NCBI GenBank assembly: GCA_021773095.1
Contig: JAJFKR010000026.1
Span: 1-64,000, forward strand
Origin: Woeseiaceae bacterium
GTDB lineage: Bacteria; Pseudomonadota; Gammaproteobacteria; Steroidobacterales; Woeseiaceae
Direction of reading: 5' to 3'
DNA: 64,000 bases
Shown: positions 38,339 to 46,398 of the stretch, piece after piece
Layout of the letters: each line of letters opens with the position of its first letter
How positions within the stretch are numbered: position 1 is the stretch's first letter
Notes under the pieces: model-generated
What the model saw: only the letters and a program-made list of their open reading frames with translations
What the model was told of the DNA's origin: nothing
Database searches by the model: none
Program-made: the position numbers and the translations under genes

Positions 38339-38944
38339 ATGATGGGTCGCTACTTAATTTCAATTGTTACCGGAGTGGTCGTTACGCTCAGCTTGCTGTT
38401 CGTTATGCAGTTGCTGATCGCATCCGGTAAAACCGCGTTAACCAAACCGAGAGAGCGGGCGCAACTCGATTTCGTACGCGTGAAAAGAAACGAAAACCTG
38501 AATACGCAGGATCTCACCCCGGAGAAACCACCGAAACCACCCGAAACACCGCCCGAAACGCCGCCGCAGGATATGGACAATATTGATCCGGACGCGCCGA
38601 CCATCGACGTCGGTCGACCGACGATCACGGCTAACACGGATATCGGTGGCCCGGGCGGTATGAATATCGCAGAGGGCGATTACTTGCCGATCGTTCGAGT
38701 AGCGCCGGTTTATCCATCACGTGCACTGTCGCGCGGACTGGAGGGCTTTGTCGACATGTCTTTTACAGTGACGACGGCCGGTACGGTGAAAGATCCGATC
38801 GTTTTGCAGTCGACCAGTAGTTTGTTCGAGCGCGCTGCCACGAGAGCGGTACTGAAATTCAAGTACAAACCCCGAGTGGTTGACGGGGTGCCCGTTGAAG
38901 TGGTGGGCGTCAAGACACGTATATCGTTCGAGCTTGAAGACTGA
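38339..38944 (+). CDS. tonB: TonB energy transducer
   Basis: 201 aa. One N-terminal TM helix (YLISIVTGVVVTLSLLFVM) is followed by a short Pro-rich linker (PPKPPETPPETPPQD), a spacer and the C-terminal TonB domain (VRVAPVYPSRALSRGLEGFV, then AATRAVLKFKYKPRV). It is short with a reduced linker, as in Vibrio TonB2. It carries ExbB/D energy to outer-membrane TonB-dependent receptors. None is encoded nearby, so the substrates are unknown. Confidence 0.93.
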   Translation: MMGRYLISIVTGVVVTLSLLFVMQLLIASGKTALTKPRERAQLDFVRVKRNENLNTQDLTPEKPPKPPETPPETPPQDMDNIDPDAPTIDVGRPTITANTDIGGPGGMNIAEGDYLPIVRVAPVYPSRALSRGLEGFVDMSFTVTTAGTVKDPIVLQSTSSLFERAATRAVLKFKYKPRVVDGVPVEVVGVKTRISFELED

Positions 38945-38996
38945 GGACAATTGATAGCCCTTGGCGGGGAATCTATCCAGAAGGATGTATAGAGTT

Positions 38997-40352
38997 ATGA
39001 AGACTGATCGTGGAATCTTACTAAAGATGGGCGTACTGCTGCTGGCGGGATTGCTGGCATTTGGTACCGCGTCCGCTCAAAGGGCCAATAAGGCGGATAA
39101 GGACGACGATACCAAAACCAAGCAGGCTCAGGCCGTCAGCAAAGAAGTCTATGAACGAATCACGAAAGCCCAGGAAGCGGTTGATGAGGAAGATTATAAA
39201 TCCGCTCTCAGGACCTTAAACAGCTTGTATAACCCGGATAAGTTAACGGAATACGAACAAGCCAATGTCCTGAATTACCTTGGTTTTGTGCATTACAACA
39301 TGGAGAACATGCCCCAGGCGATTGCGACCTATAAGAAACTGCTCGCGATCCCGAGTCTTGAGCCGCAAATGGCCAAGCAAACGACATTCACTATGGCGCA
39401 GCTCCTTACGGTCGAAGAACGATACTCGGAGGCTTTATCCACCCTGGATCGCTGGTTCATGCTGGAGACAAACCCGGCACCGCAGCCCTTTATTCTCAAA
39501 GCTCAGATCCACTATCACCTGGACCAGTACCAGGCCATGGTGCAACCTATTGAAAATGCGATGGACGTTGCTAGGAAGCGCAATTTAGAAGTGAAAGAAG
39601 ACTGGTGGGGGCTGTTGAATTTCGCGTATTTCCAGCAGGAAAACTACAGGAAGGTTCGCGATATTCAAAAGATCTTGTTGCAAACATGGCCCAAGGCCCG
39701 CTATTGGAAGTCTCTTGCAGGTGCCTTTACGGAGTTGGGTGAAGACGAGAAGCTGATTTATGCCTACGACGCGGCTTTCACGCAGGGAATGCTGGAGAAA
39801 GGCACAGAATTTGTCACGATGGCGCAGCTTTACTTGCAGGCTGAGGTTCCCTATAAAGCCGCAACGCTTCTTCAGGAAAAAATCGATAATGGCACCGTCG
39901 AGAAGAATGAGAAAAACTATCGCTTGCTGTCGCAGAGCTGGATGCTGGCAATGGAAGATACTAAGGCTATTCCGGCCCTGAAGGCCGCTGCTGCTTTAGC
40001 CAAGAACGGTGAAGTTGATGCCCGTCTTGCGAATTCCTATTTGAATGTCGGCGAGTATTCCGATTGTGTTGCCTCGGCGAAGAATGCAGTTCGAAAGGGC
40101 GGGCTCAAGAGCCCCGATAACATTCAAATATCGCTGGGAATGTGCCTCTATAACCTGCGCAAATACGGCGATGCGAAAACCGCCTTTCGTGCGGCGGCCA
40201 AGACTCCTCGGTCACAACGTACATCGGGTCAGTGGATTCGAGTCATAGATGCCGAAATCGAACGCAACAGGCAGATTCGACTCGCAGAAGAAGCGGCGCA
40301 GAAGAAGCGCAAAGAAATCGAAGCGAGAAGGGCACAAAGTTCGCGAGCCTGA
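38997..40352 (+). CDS. Periplasmic TPR-repeat protein of the TonB operon
   Basis: 451 aa from the ATG at 38997; the TTG at 38961 would put 12 residues before a good signal peptide (MGVLLLAGLLAFGTASAQ). Most of the protein is helical repeat with TPR patterns: NVLNYLGFVHYNMENMPQAI, LLNFAYFQQENYRKV and DARLANSYLNVGEYSDCVAS. It ends in a basic helix (EEAAQKKRKEIEARRA). A TPR protein at the end of TonB2-type operons is recurrent and probably scaffolds the complex. The exact partner is not known. Confidence 0.88.
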   Translation: MKTDRGILLKMGVLLLAGLLAFGTASAQRANKADKDDDTKTKQAQAVSKEVYERITKAQEAVDEEDYKSALRTLNSLYNPDKLTEYEQANVLNYLGFVHYNMENMPQAIATYKKLLAIPSLEPQMAKQTTFTMAQLLTVEERYSEALSTLDRWFMLETNPAPQPFILKAQIHYHLDQYQAMVQPIENAMDVARKRNLEVKEDWWGLLNFAYFQQENYRKVRDIQKILLQTWPKARYWKSLAGAFTELGEDEKLIYAYDAAFTQGMLEKGTEFVTMAQLYLQAEVPYKAATLLQEKIDNGTVEKNEKNYRLLSQSWMLAMEDTKAIPALKAAAALAKNGEVDARLANSYLNVGEYSDCVASAKNAVRKGGLKSPDNIQISLGMCLYNLRKYGDAKTAFRAAAKTPRSQRTSGQWIRVIDAEIERNRQIRLAEEAAQKKRKEIEARRAQSSRA

Positions 40353-40379
40353 TTTCGAAAGTAAAGAGCAACTAAACGA

Positions 40380-40407
40380 GGGTGTTGACCAGTTTCGGTC
40401 AACACCC
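40380..40407 (+). terminator. Strong hairpin at the end of the TonB operon
   Basis: GGGTGTTGACC (40380-40390) and GGTCAACACCC (40397-40407) form a perfect 11-bp stem with loop AGTTTC. Only TTAATAT follows, so the U-tract is weak. It lies 28 nt after the TPR gene and 38 nt before the ferredoxin gene. It may terminate or process the operon's mRNA. Confidence 0.6.
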
Positions 40408-40444
40408 TTAATATCGTGCGCAAAAGCGCCGTGGAATACTGCAA

Positions 40445-40765
40445 ATGCCCAAGATCATTTATCAAACGTCCGACGGGTCAAGACACGAAGTCGAGGTCGA
40501 AAATGGCTATTCGGTGATGGAAGGTGCCATCAATAACAACATAGAGGGCATAGTGGCGGAGTGTGGCGGCGCCTGTGCATGCGCGACTTGTCATAGTTAC
40601 ATCGACGAGGCCTGGATTGATAAACTGGCACCATTGGATGACATGGAAGACAGCATGCTGGACGCCGCATTTGAACGTAAAGCTAACAGCCGGCTAACTT
40701 GCCAGATAGAAGTATCCGATGTACTGGATGGCCTCGTCGTACACGTCGGCGAAAATGAGTACTAG
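40445..40765 (+). CDS. 2Fe-2S ferredoxin, adrenodoxin type
   Basis: 106 aa. Cluster ligands are C40, C46, C49 and C86, in the pattern C-x5-C-x2-C (AECGGACACATCHSYI) plus LTCQI, as in adrenodoxin/putidaredoxin and the ISC ferredoxin Fdx. It is not in an isc operon here. It could feed a P450, a ring-hydroxylating enzyme or Fe-S assembly. No Shine-Dalgarno stands out before the ATG. The peroxiredoxin gene follows 30 nt downstream. Confidence 0.9.
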   Translation: MPKIIYQTSDGSRHEVEVENGYSVMEGAINNNIEGIVAECGGACACATCHSYIDEAWIDKLAPLDDMEDSMLDAAFERKANSRLTCQIEVSDVLDGLVVHVGENEY

Positions 40766-40795
40766 TGTGGTGTAACCCAAACAGGAGCGCTTGAA

Positions 40796-41278
40796 ATGAC
40801 TATAACCGCAGGTGACAAAATGCCATCAGGTGCCTTTGGCATCATGACGGAATCCGGACCCGGAGCAATCTCGACCGACGCTCTTTTTGCTGGCAAGAAG
40901 GTAGTTTTGATATCGGTTCCAGGCGCCTTTACGCCCACCTGTTCAATGAATCATCTTCCCGGCTTTGTCGATCAATTCGATGCATTGAAGGGCAAAGAGG
41001 TCGATACAGTTGCCTGCATGGCCGTCAACGATGTATTCGTGATGCATGCGTGGGGCAAAGATCGCGGCGTCGGTGACAACATTATGATGCTTGCTGACGG
41101 TAATGGCGAATACGCAGAGGCACTGGGCCTTGAGATGGATGCATCCGGATTTGGCATGGGTATGCGCGGTCAGCGCTTTGCCATTGTCGTCGACGACGGC
41201 GTAGCAACGCACGTCGCCGTGGAGGCGCCTGGCCAGTTCGAAGTCAGTAAGGCCGAAGCTATTCTCGAAGTCTTATAG
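40796..41278 (+). CDS. Peroxiredoxin (Prx5/AhpC-TSA family)
   Basis: 160 aa. The peroxidatic Cys is C49 in VPGAFTPTCSMNHLPGF, the Prx5 signature. The block MAVNDVFVMHAWG and GMRGQRFAIVVDDG are also family-typical. There is no fused glutaredoxin domain. One other Cys (about residue 74) is buried in a strand, so it is probably a one-Cys enzyme reduced by an external thiol. It removes peroxides in the cytoplasm. AGGAG lies upstream. It converges on etfA 33 bp away. Confidence 0.92.
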   Translation: MTITAGDKMPSGAFGIMTESGPGAISTDALFAGKKVVLISVPGAFTPTCSMNHLPGFVDQFDALKGKEVDTVACMAVNDVFVMHAWGKDRGVGDNIMMLADGNGEYAEALGLEMDASGFGMGMRGQRFAIVVDDGVATHVAVEAPGQFEVSKAEAILEVL

Positions 41279-41311
41279 CCAGGGTCGCGAGGCAGGCATT
41301 TTCGACGCCTT

Positions 41312-42253
41312 TCAGTCCAGGGAGTCGGTCAGCTCGGGTACGGCAGTAAACAAATCCGCCACCAGGCCAATATCAGCCACCTCGAATATGGGTGATTCCT
41401 CGTCCTTGTTGATGGCGACAATCGTCCCGGCATCTTTAATGCCCGTAAGATGCTGTATTGCACCTGAGATACCGATTGCAATGTATAAATCCGGCGCAAT
41501 AATTTTGCCGGTCTGACCGACCTGCAGTTCATTGGGCACATACCCGGCATCCACGGCTGCGCGCGACGCTCCAATGCCTGCTCCCAATTTGTCGGCCAGT
41601 TTGTAGATGAGATTAAAATTATCTTCGCTCCCCAGGGCCCTTCCCCCTGCAACGACTTTCGCCGCAGTTTGAAGATCGGGTCGATCCGAAGCACCCGATA
41701 GCACTTCAATGAGCCGTGTATGGGGCGGTATATCTACCGCCACATCAATACTTTCTATTGCCGCTGCATTGCCTCCCTTGGCCGCGGCGTATGAGGCAAT
41801 TCGCACCGTGCCGACGACAATACTATCGCCCGGAGCTTCTACTGTTGCGACAGCGTTACCGGCATAAATCGGTCGTTTGAATGTATGGCTGCTCTCTGCA
41901 TTCATGATGTCGCTGATTTGGTTGACACCGAGCAATGCGGCAACGTGGGGCATCAAGTCCTTGCCGAACGTTGTCGAGGGTCCGAATACATGTGAATAGC
42001 CAGAGGCGATCGCCGCAATTTGCGGGGCGAGTAGTGCGGCAATCGGGTGTTCGTTTTCCGCACGTTCAACGGTTAACACGCGCGTAACCAACTCAAGACT
42101 GGACGCTTGAGCTGCAACAGCGGCGGCTGCCGACGCCAGAACTACGATATCGATCTCTGCGCCCTCGATGCTGGCCGCACAAGTGACCGTTTTCGCTGTG
42201 CCTGGATTAAGAGTGGAACCATCGTGTTCCGCAATTATGAGAATTTTTGACAT
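41312..42253 (-). CDS. etfA: Electron transfer flavoprotein, alpha subunit
   Basis: 313 aa from the ATG at 42253, which overlaps the etfB stop (TGATG); a GTG one codon upstream is also possible. N-terminal MSKILIIAEHDGS, middle VVAGGRALGSEDNF and the C-terminal FAD domain GQTGKIIAPDLYIAIGISGA then HLTGIKDAGTIVAINKDEES are diagnostic. It carries FAD, accepts electrons from acyl-CoA and other flavin dehydrogenases and passes them to ETF-quinone oxidoreductase. Confidence 0.95.
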   Translation of the reverse strand: MSKILIIAEHDGSTLNPGTAKTVTCAASIEGAEIDIVVLASAAAAVAAQASSLELVTRVLTVERAENEHPIAALLAPQIAAIASGYSHVFGPSTTFGKDLMPHVAALLGVNQISDIMNAESSHTFKRPIYAGNAVATVEAPGDSIVVGTVRIASYAAAKGGNAAAIESIDVAVDIPPHTRLIEVLSGASDRPDLQTAAKVVAGGRALGSEDNFNLIYKLADKLGAGIGASRAAVDAGYVPNELQVGQTGKIIAPDLYIAIGISGAIQHLTGIKDAGTIVAINKDEESPIFEVADIGLVADLFTAVPELTDSLD

Positions 42254-43002
42254 CACGCCAGTCCTTTTTCTTTTAGTGCCGCAACAAGTCCGGCAACATC
42301 ATCCACCATTACACCGCGTTCCCGCTCCGCAGGTGCCTCAAATGACAGTTCTTTGATTTGCGGTCCCGGATCAATGCCGAGATCGGCCACTGCTATCACT
42401 TCCAACGGTTTTTTCTTCGCCTTCATGATGTCCGGTAATTTGACGTAGCGCGCCTCATTGAGGCGTAGATCGACGGTGATAACTGCCGGTAGATCGACCT
42501 CAATGATTTCAAGACCGGCGTCAACCTCGCGAGTGACCTTTGCCGTGTCTCCATCCAGATCGAGTTTGGACGCAAACGTTGCCTGTGGACGCCCCCAAAT
42601 GGCCGCAAGCATTTGCCCGGTTTGGCTGTTGTCATCGTCAATTGCCTGTTTACCCAACAAGACGAGGTCAATTTCGTCCCGATCGATAATGTTTTTGAAA
42701 ATCCGGGCAACACCCAACGGTTCCACTGAGTCGTCGGAGTCGACCAGGATGGCGCGATCCGCTCCCATCGCAAGGCCGGTACGCAATTGCTGCTGGGCGT
42801 CAACACCGCCCACCGAAATGACGATGACCTCAGAGGCTTCACCGCGCTCTTTAATCCGCAATGCCTCTTCGAGGGCGATTTCGTCAAAAGGATTAATGCT
42901 CATCTTGACGCCATCGGTCTCAACTCCGCTACCGTCATTCCTGACGCGAACCCGGACGTTATAATCAACGACGCGTTTCAGGCCAACCAGAATCTTTTCC
43001 AC
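42253..43002 (-). CDS. etfB: Electron transfer flavoprotein, beta subunit
   Basis: 249 aa, the standard length, from a GTG at 43002 preceded by AGGAG 8 nt upstream. A longer frame to 43083 has no family counterpart. EKILVGLKRVVDYNVRVRV, MSINPFDEIALEEALRIKE, LGKQAIDDDNSQTGQMLA and the late MKAKKKPLEVI are typical. It binds AMP and forms a heterodimer with EtfA. The GTG start and tight coupling favour a 1:1 ratio with etfA. Confidence 0.95.
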   Translation of the reverse strand: MEKILVGLKRVVDYNVRVRVRNDGSGVETDGVKMSINPFDEIALEEALRIKERGEASEVIVISVGGVDAQQQLRTGLAMGADRAILVDSDDSVEPLGVARIFKNIIDRDEIDLVLLGKQAIDDDNSQTGQMLAAIWGRPQATFASKLDLDGDTAKVTREVDAGLEIIEVDLPAVITVDLRLNEARYVKLPDIMKAKKKPLEVIAVADLGIDPGPQIKELSFEAPAERERGVMVDDVAGLVAALKEKGLA

Positions 43003-43398
43003 TCTAATGCTCCTATTCCCAAGTGCCGGTGTTGCGAATCTACTCCGCGGCCCGGTATTGTCCAATAGGCAATTACCGCGCACAAGGCCGAATTTTCACC
43101 AACATTGGGATCTCCGACTTTTGCACGACAAACCGCTAATCAGGGCGCTTGAGCTAAAAGAAAAACTGCACAAAACGGTAGTGGCCGGATAGCACGAACC
43201 ACGGATCCAGGTTGGATCCCGGAGCGCATGAATTATTGATTCAAGCGGGGCGATCGCTCAGGGATACGGTCGATACGGATCAAAATCATTGCGGATTTGG
43301 CGTAAACTTAGTCCACGGGATCATCAGATCAGGGCGCAATACCCAGCAGATACTTGATCGGTTCAAGCGCCCTTGGTTTATTTATTGCAGAATATAAT
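43003..43398 (+). other. Intergenic region between etfB and the lipoprotein gene
   Basis: About 396 bp between divergent genes; no frame longer than about 60 codons has a credible start or domain. GGATCC occurs twice in tandem near 43203-43220 (GGATCC-AGGTT-GGATCC). TATAAT at 43393-43398 directly precedes the lipoprotein ATG, which is too close to serve as that gene's -10 box unless translation starts elsewhere. No RNA gene is recognised. Confidence 0.4.
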
Positions 43399-43896
43399 AT
43401 GCTTTATAAACAGATTATTACGTTCGCTATTTCGAGCATTTTATTAGCATGTGCGGGTACCCAGAACGGGAATGATAGCGGTGAGGACAGGGCAACTAAC
43501 GCCCGGCACGATTGCATCTTCGAATCAAGTATCCGAGGATACAGCGTTCTGGACGAATCGAACCTCATCATCGATGGGTCAGGGCGACGCAAGTACCATG
43601 TAGCGTTGAGTAGACGAGCCCACGGACTCAGGTCTTCCTGGGGCATCGCGTTCAATTCGCCCACTGGACGTGTTTGTGCTGGATTTAGTGAGGTGATTTT
43701 CGACGGACGTATGCAAAATGACTCGATTCGGATTGATTCCATTCGAGCGCTTAGTCCGGAGGATCATGAGTATCTCCTGATCCAATACGGCAAGAAAAGG
43801 CCTGAAATAGAACAAACACCTGCGCCTGGAAAGGTAAAAGGCGCAGAGGTAGAAGAGCTGGACCCAGCTGCCAAAGACGATTCGTCGGGCAACTGA
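43399..43896 (+). CDS. Putative outer-membrane lipoprotein, DUF6491-like
   Basis: 165 aa from the ATG at 43399. MLYKQIITFAISSILLACAG is a short lipoprotein signal with lipobox LLAC. The mature part contains RHDCIFESSIRGYSVLDESN, a Cys in GRVCAGFSEV and a late DSIRIDSIRALSPED, resembling the small DUF6491 family of Gammaproteobacterial lipoproteins, whose function is unknown. The C-terminus is charged and probably disordered (PAPGKVKGAEVEELDP). No Shine-Dalgarno is visible. A terminator follows 32 nt downstream. Confidence 0.65.
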   Translation: MLYKQIITFAISSILLACAGTQNGNDSGEDRATNARHDCIFESSIRGYSVLDESNLIIDGSGRRKYHVALSRRAHGLRSSWGIAFNSPTGRVCAGFSEVIFDGRMQNDSIRIDSIRALSPEDHEYLLIQYGKKRPEIEQTPAPGKVKGAEVEELDPAAKDDSSGN

Positions 43897-43928
43897 GTCA
43901 CGCAATCCGCAATCTCCGTGCGGACCCG

Positions 43929-43961
43929 CCCGGCCAACTTGTAAGAGTTGGCCGGGTTTTT
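43929..43961 (+). terminator. Intrinsic terminator after the lipoprotein gene
   Basis: CCCGGCCAACT (43929-43939) pairs perfectly with AGTTGGCCGGG (43946-43956) around a 6-nt loop, followed by TTTTTATT. It ends only 16 nt before the CoA-transferase ATG, with that gene's GGAGGT site between, so the downstream operon needs read-through or a start very near the hairpin. Confidence 0.88.
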
Positions 43962-43976
43962 ATTGGAGGTAGGTCA

Positions 43977-45176
43977 ATGTCCGCGCCGCTCAACAACATC
44001 CGAATTCTCGACATGAGCCGGATACTGGCTGGTCCATGGGCAACACAGTTGCTCGGCGACTATGGTGCCGATGTCATAAAGATCGAAAAACCGGGCTCCG
44101 GTGACGACACTCGAAAGTGGGGCCCACCCTGGCTGGGGACGGAGTCCGCCTACTTCCTCTCGACAAATCGCAATAAACGTTCGGTTACCGTCAATATTTC
44201 GGTAGCCGCGGGCCAGGAGATTATTAAGGGATTGATTCGTGAGTGCGACGTGCTGCTGGAGAATTACAAGGTTGGCACGATGGCGAGATTCGGGCTCGGT
44301 CCGGACGAATTGCTGGCGCTCAATCCACAACTGATTTATTGCTCGATATCGGCGTTTGGTCAGAGCGGATCCCATGCTGAGGAACCTGGCTACGATGCGA
44401 TGATTCAGGCTTCCGCGGGCCTGATGAGCATTACGGGGCCACCCGCACACGAGTCCGGTGGCCCGCAAAAGGTTGGTGTCGCAATAGCCGACATCATGAC
44501 AGGCATGTACGCGTCAACGGCGATTCTCGCCGCATTGAACGCCCGAGCTCAGAATGGGCAGGGACAGCACATTGATGTCCCACTCTACGACAGTCAGGTT
44601 GCGTGGCTTGCCAATCAGAATCTGAATTTTCTGATTGGTGGCGAAACGCCCGTACGTATGGGCACCGCACATCCTAATCTTGTTCCCTACCAGGCGTTCG
44701 CTACAAGTGATGGCGACTTAATGCTGACCGTGGGCAACGACAGGCAGTTTGCAAGCTGCTGTGAGGCGCTCGATATGCAGCCGGTAGCAGATGACGCGCG
44801 TTTCGCGTCGATGAGCAGTCGCATCGACAATCGAGATGAGCTGATTGCACAGCTTCAATCCAGATTACTGCAAGGCACTACGACGCATTGGCTGGAGAAA
44901 TTAAGGGCCGGGGGCGTGCCAGCCGGTCCAGTCAACGACATCAAAGAAGTGCTGACAAACGATCACTCTATCGAACGAAATCTTGTGCGCCGTATTCAAA
45001 ATGGAGCCGAGGATTCGGTCCCCTATGTTGCCAATCCTGTCGAATTTGCCAGTACGCCCGTTGCTTATGAGAAAGCGCCACCGCTGTTGGGGGAACACAC
45101 AAATGAGGTACTGCGTGATTGCTTAGGTTACTCTGACGCCGAAATCGAAACATTGAGACAGAGTGAAGTCATCTAG
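43977..45176 (+). CDS. Class III (CaiB/BaiF) CoA-transferase
   Basis: 399 aa. N-terminal IRILDMSRILAGPWATQLLGDY and GADVIKIEKPGSGDDTRKWGPP are characteristic. The catalytic Asp is in PGYDAMIQASAGLMSITG. DIMTGMYASTAILAAL and the C-terminal GGVPAGPVNDIKEVLTNDH follow. It moves CoA between carboxylic acids; similarity of the N-terminal block to succinyl-CoA:glutarate-type enzymes is suggestive, but the donor and acceptor cannot be assigned. A GGAGGT site is present. Confidence 0.9.
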   Translation: MSAPLNNIRILDMSRILAGPWATQLLGDYGADVIKIEKPGSGDDTRKWGPPWLGTESAYFLSTNRNKRSVTVNISVAAGQEIIKGLIRECDVLLENYKVGTMARFGLGPDELLALNPQLIYCSISAFGQSGSHAEEPGYDAMIQASAGLMSITGPPAHESGGPQKVGVAIADIMTGMYASTAILAALNARAQNGQGQHIDVPLYDSQVAWLANQNLNFLIGGETPVRMGTAHPNLVPYQAFATSDGDLMLTVGNDRQFASCCEALDMQPVADDARFASMSSRIDNRDELIAQLQSRLLQGTTTHWLEKLRAGGVPAGPVNDIKEVLTNDHSIERNLVRRIQNGAEDSVPYVANPVEFASTPVAYEKAPPLLGEHTNEVLRDCLGYSDAEIETLRQSEVI

Positions 45177-45186
45177 CTTGCCCGCT

Positions 45187-46395
45187 ATGCCTATGAAAAG
45201 TAGTGAAGTATTACAGGACGTCCGATATGAGATTCGCGGACAGCTCGCCAATCACGCGTTGGAGCTTGAAAAGCGTGGTTACGAAATAATCTCGCTGAAT
45301 ATCGGCAATCCGGGCCTGTTTGGTTTTCGAACGCCGGAAACGATGCGGCTTGCGATGATCGAAAATCTCGGCGAGGCCGAACCCTATTGCCATCAGAAGG
45401 GGATATTTCCGGCCCGGGAAGCCGTCGTGATGCAGCAACAGGACCGCGGCGTTGAGGGCGTGACGGCGGATGAGGTCTTCATTGGAAACGGGGTCAGCGA
45501 ATTAATCGATCTATCGTTACGCGCTCTGCTCAATCCGGGTGACGAGGTTCTCGTTCCCAGTCCGGACTATCCGCTCTGGAGTGCCGCCGTTGCGTTGAAC
45601 GGTGGTACGGCTCAGCATTATCGCTGCGATGAAAAAAACGGTTTCCTGCCAGATATTGATCATATGAGCAGCCTGATCAATGCGCGAACCAAAGCGATCG
45701 TCGTTATTAACCCGAACAATCCAAGCGGTGCAGTTTACGATCGCGAGACGCTCGCGGACATAGTTCGTCTTGCGGAAAAAAACGGCCTCGTCGTAATGTC
45801 CGATGAAATCTACGATCAAATGATTTATGACGAAGCCGAATTCATCCCGATGGCGACACTCGCCACCGATGTTATTTGCCTGACGTTTTCCGGTCTTTCC
45901 AAAATTTATCGTGCCTGCGGATACCGCGTCGGTTGGGTGGTGTTCAGCGGAGACCTTGAGCAGGCACGAGACTATATCCACGGCATGGAGCTCTTGTCTG
46001 CATTGCGTCTTTGCAGCAATGTCCCGGGGCAATGGGCCGTACAGACAGCCCTTGGCGGTCATCAAAGCATAGAGCAACTGGTGACACCGGGCGGTCGACT
46101 GTATCAGTCGCGACAAGCCGTCATAGAGCGAGCGGCGGCGAGTAAATTCCTGAATCTCGAACGTCCAATGGGTGCGATGTACGCGTTTCTAAGGTTGGAT
46201 GAGCGTTTTAACGGAGTACTTGACGATCAGGCGTTTGCACTCGACCTTCTGGAAAATCACCATGTTCTGGTCGCACCCGGGAGCAGCTTCAATACCCCCT
46301 ACACCGATCATTTTCGAATCACAACATTGCCGGACCCGGACACGATCAGTGTTGTATTCGACCGTATCGATGCGTGTCTTACGCAACACTGCTGA
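45187..46395 (+). CDS. alaA: AlaA-like PLP aminotransferase
   Basis: 402 aa from the ATG at 45187 (E. coli AlaA has 405); ATG 45193 is also possible, and the GTG at 45163 overlaps the CoA-transferase end. The N-terminal KSSEVLQDVRYEIRGQL aligns with the E. coli protein (KSSKLENVCYDIRGPV). LNIGNPGLFGF, VINPNNPSGAVYDRE, SDEIYDQMIYD and the PLP lysine in FSGLSKIYRACGYRVGWV are present. It transfers amino groups between glutamate and pyruvate. It sits 10 nt after the CoA-transferase and 3 nt before the addB-like gene. Confidence 0.88.
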   Translation: MPMKSSEVLQDVRYEIRGQLANHALELEKRGYEIISLNIGNPGLFGFRTPETMRLAMIENLGEAEPYCHQKGIFPAREAVVMQQQDRGVEGVTADEVFIGNGVSELIDLSLRALLNPGDEVLVPSPDYPLWSAAVALNGGTAQHYRCDEKNGFLPDIDHMSSLINARTKAIVVINPNNPSGAVYDRETLADIVRLAEKNGLVVMSDEIYDQMIYDEAEFIPMATLATDVICLTFSGLSKIYRACGYRVGWVVFSGDLEQARDYIHGMELLSALRLCSNVPGQWAVQTALGGHQSIEQLVTPGGRLYQSRQAVIERAAASKFLNLERPMGAMYAFLRLDERFNGVLDDQAFALDLLENHHVLVAPGSSFNTPYTDHFRITTLPDPDTISVVFDRIDACLTQHC

Positions 46396-46398
46396 CCC

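Noticed and set aside
43003..43083. Longer etfB N-terminus
   Set aside because: Residues before the GTG at 43002 have no family match and the AGGAG site fits the GTG.
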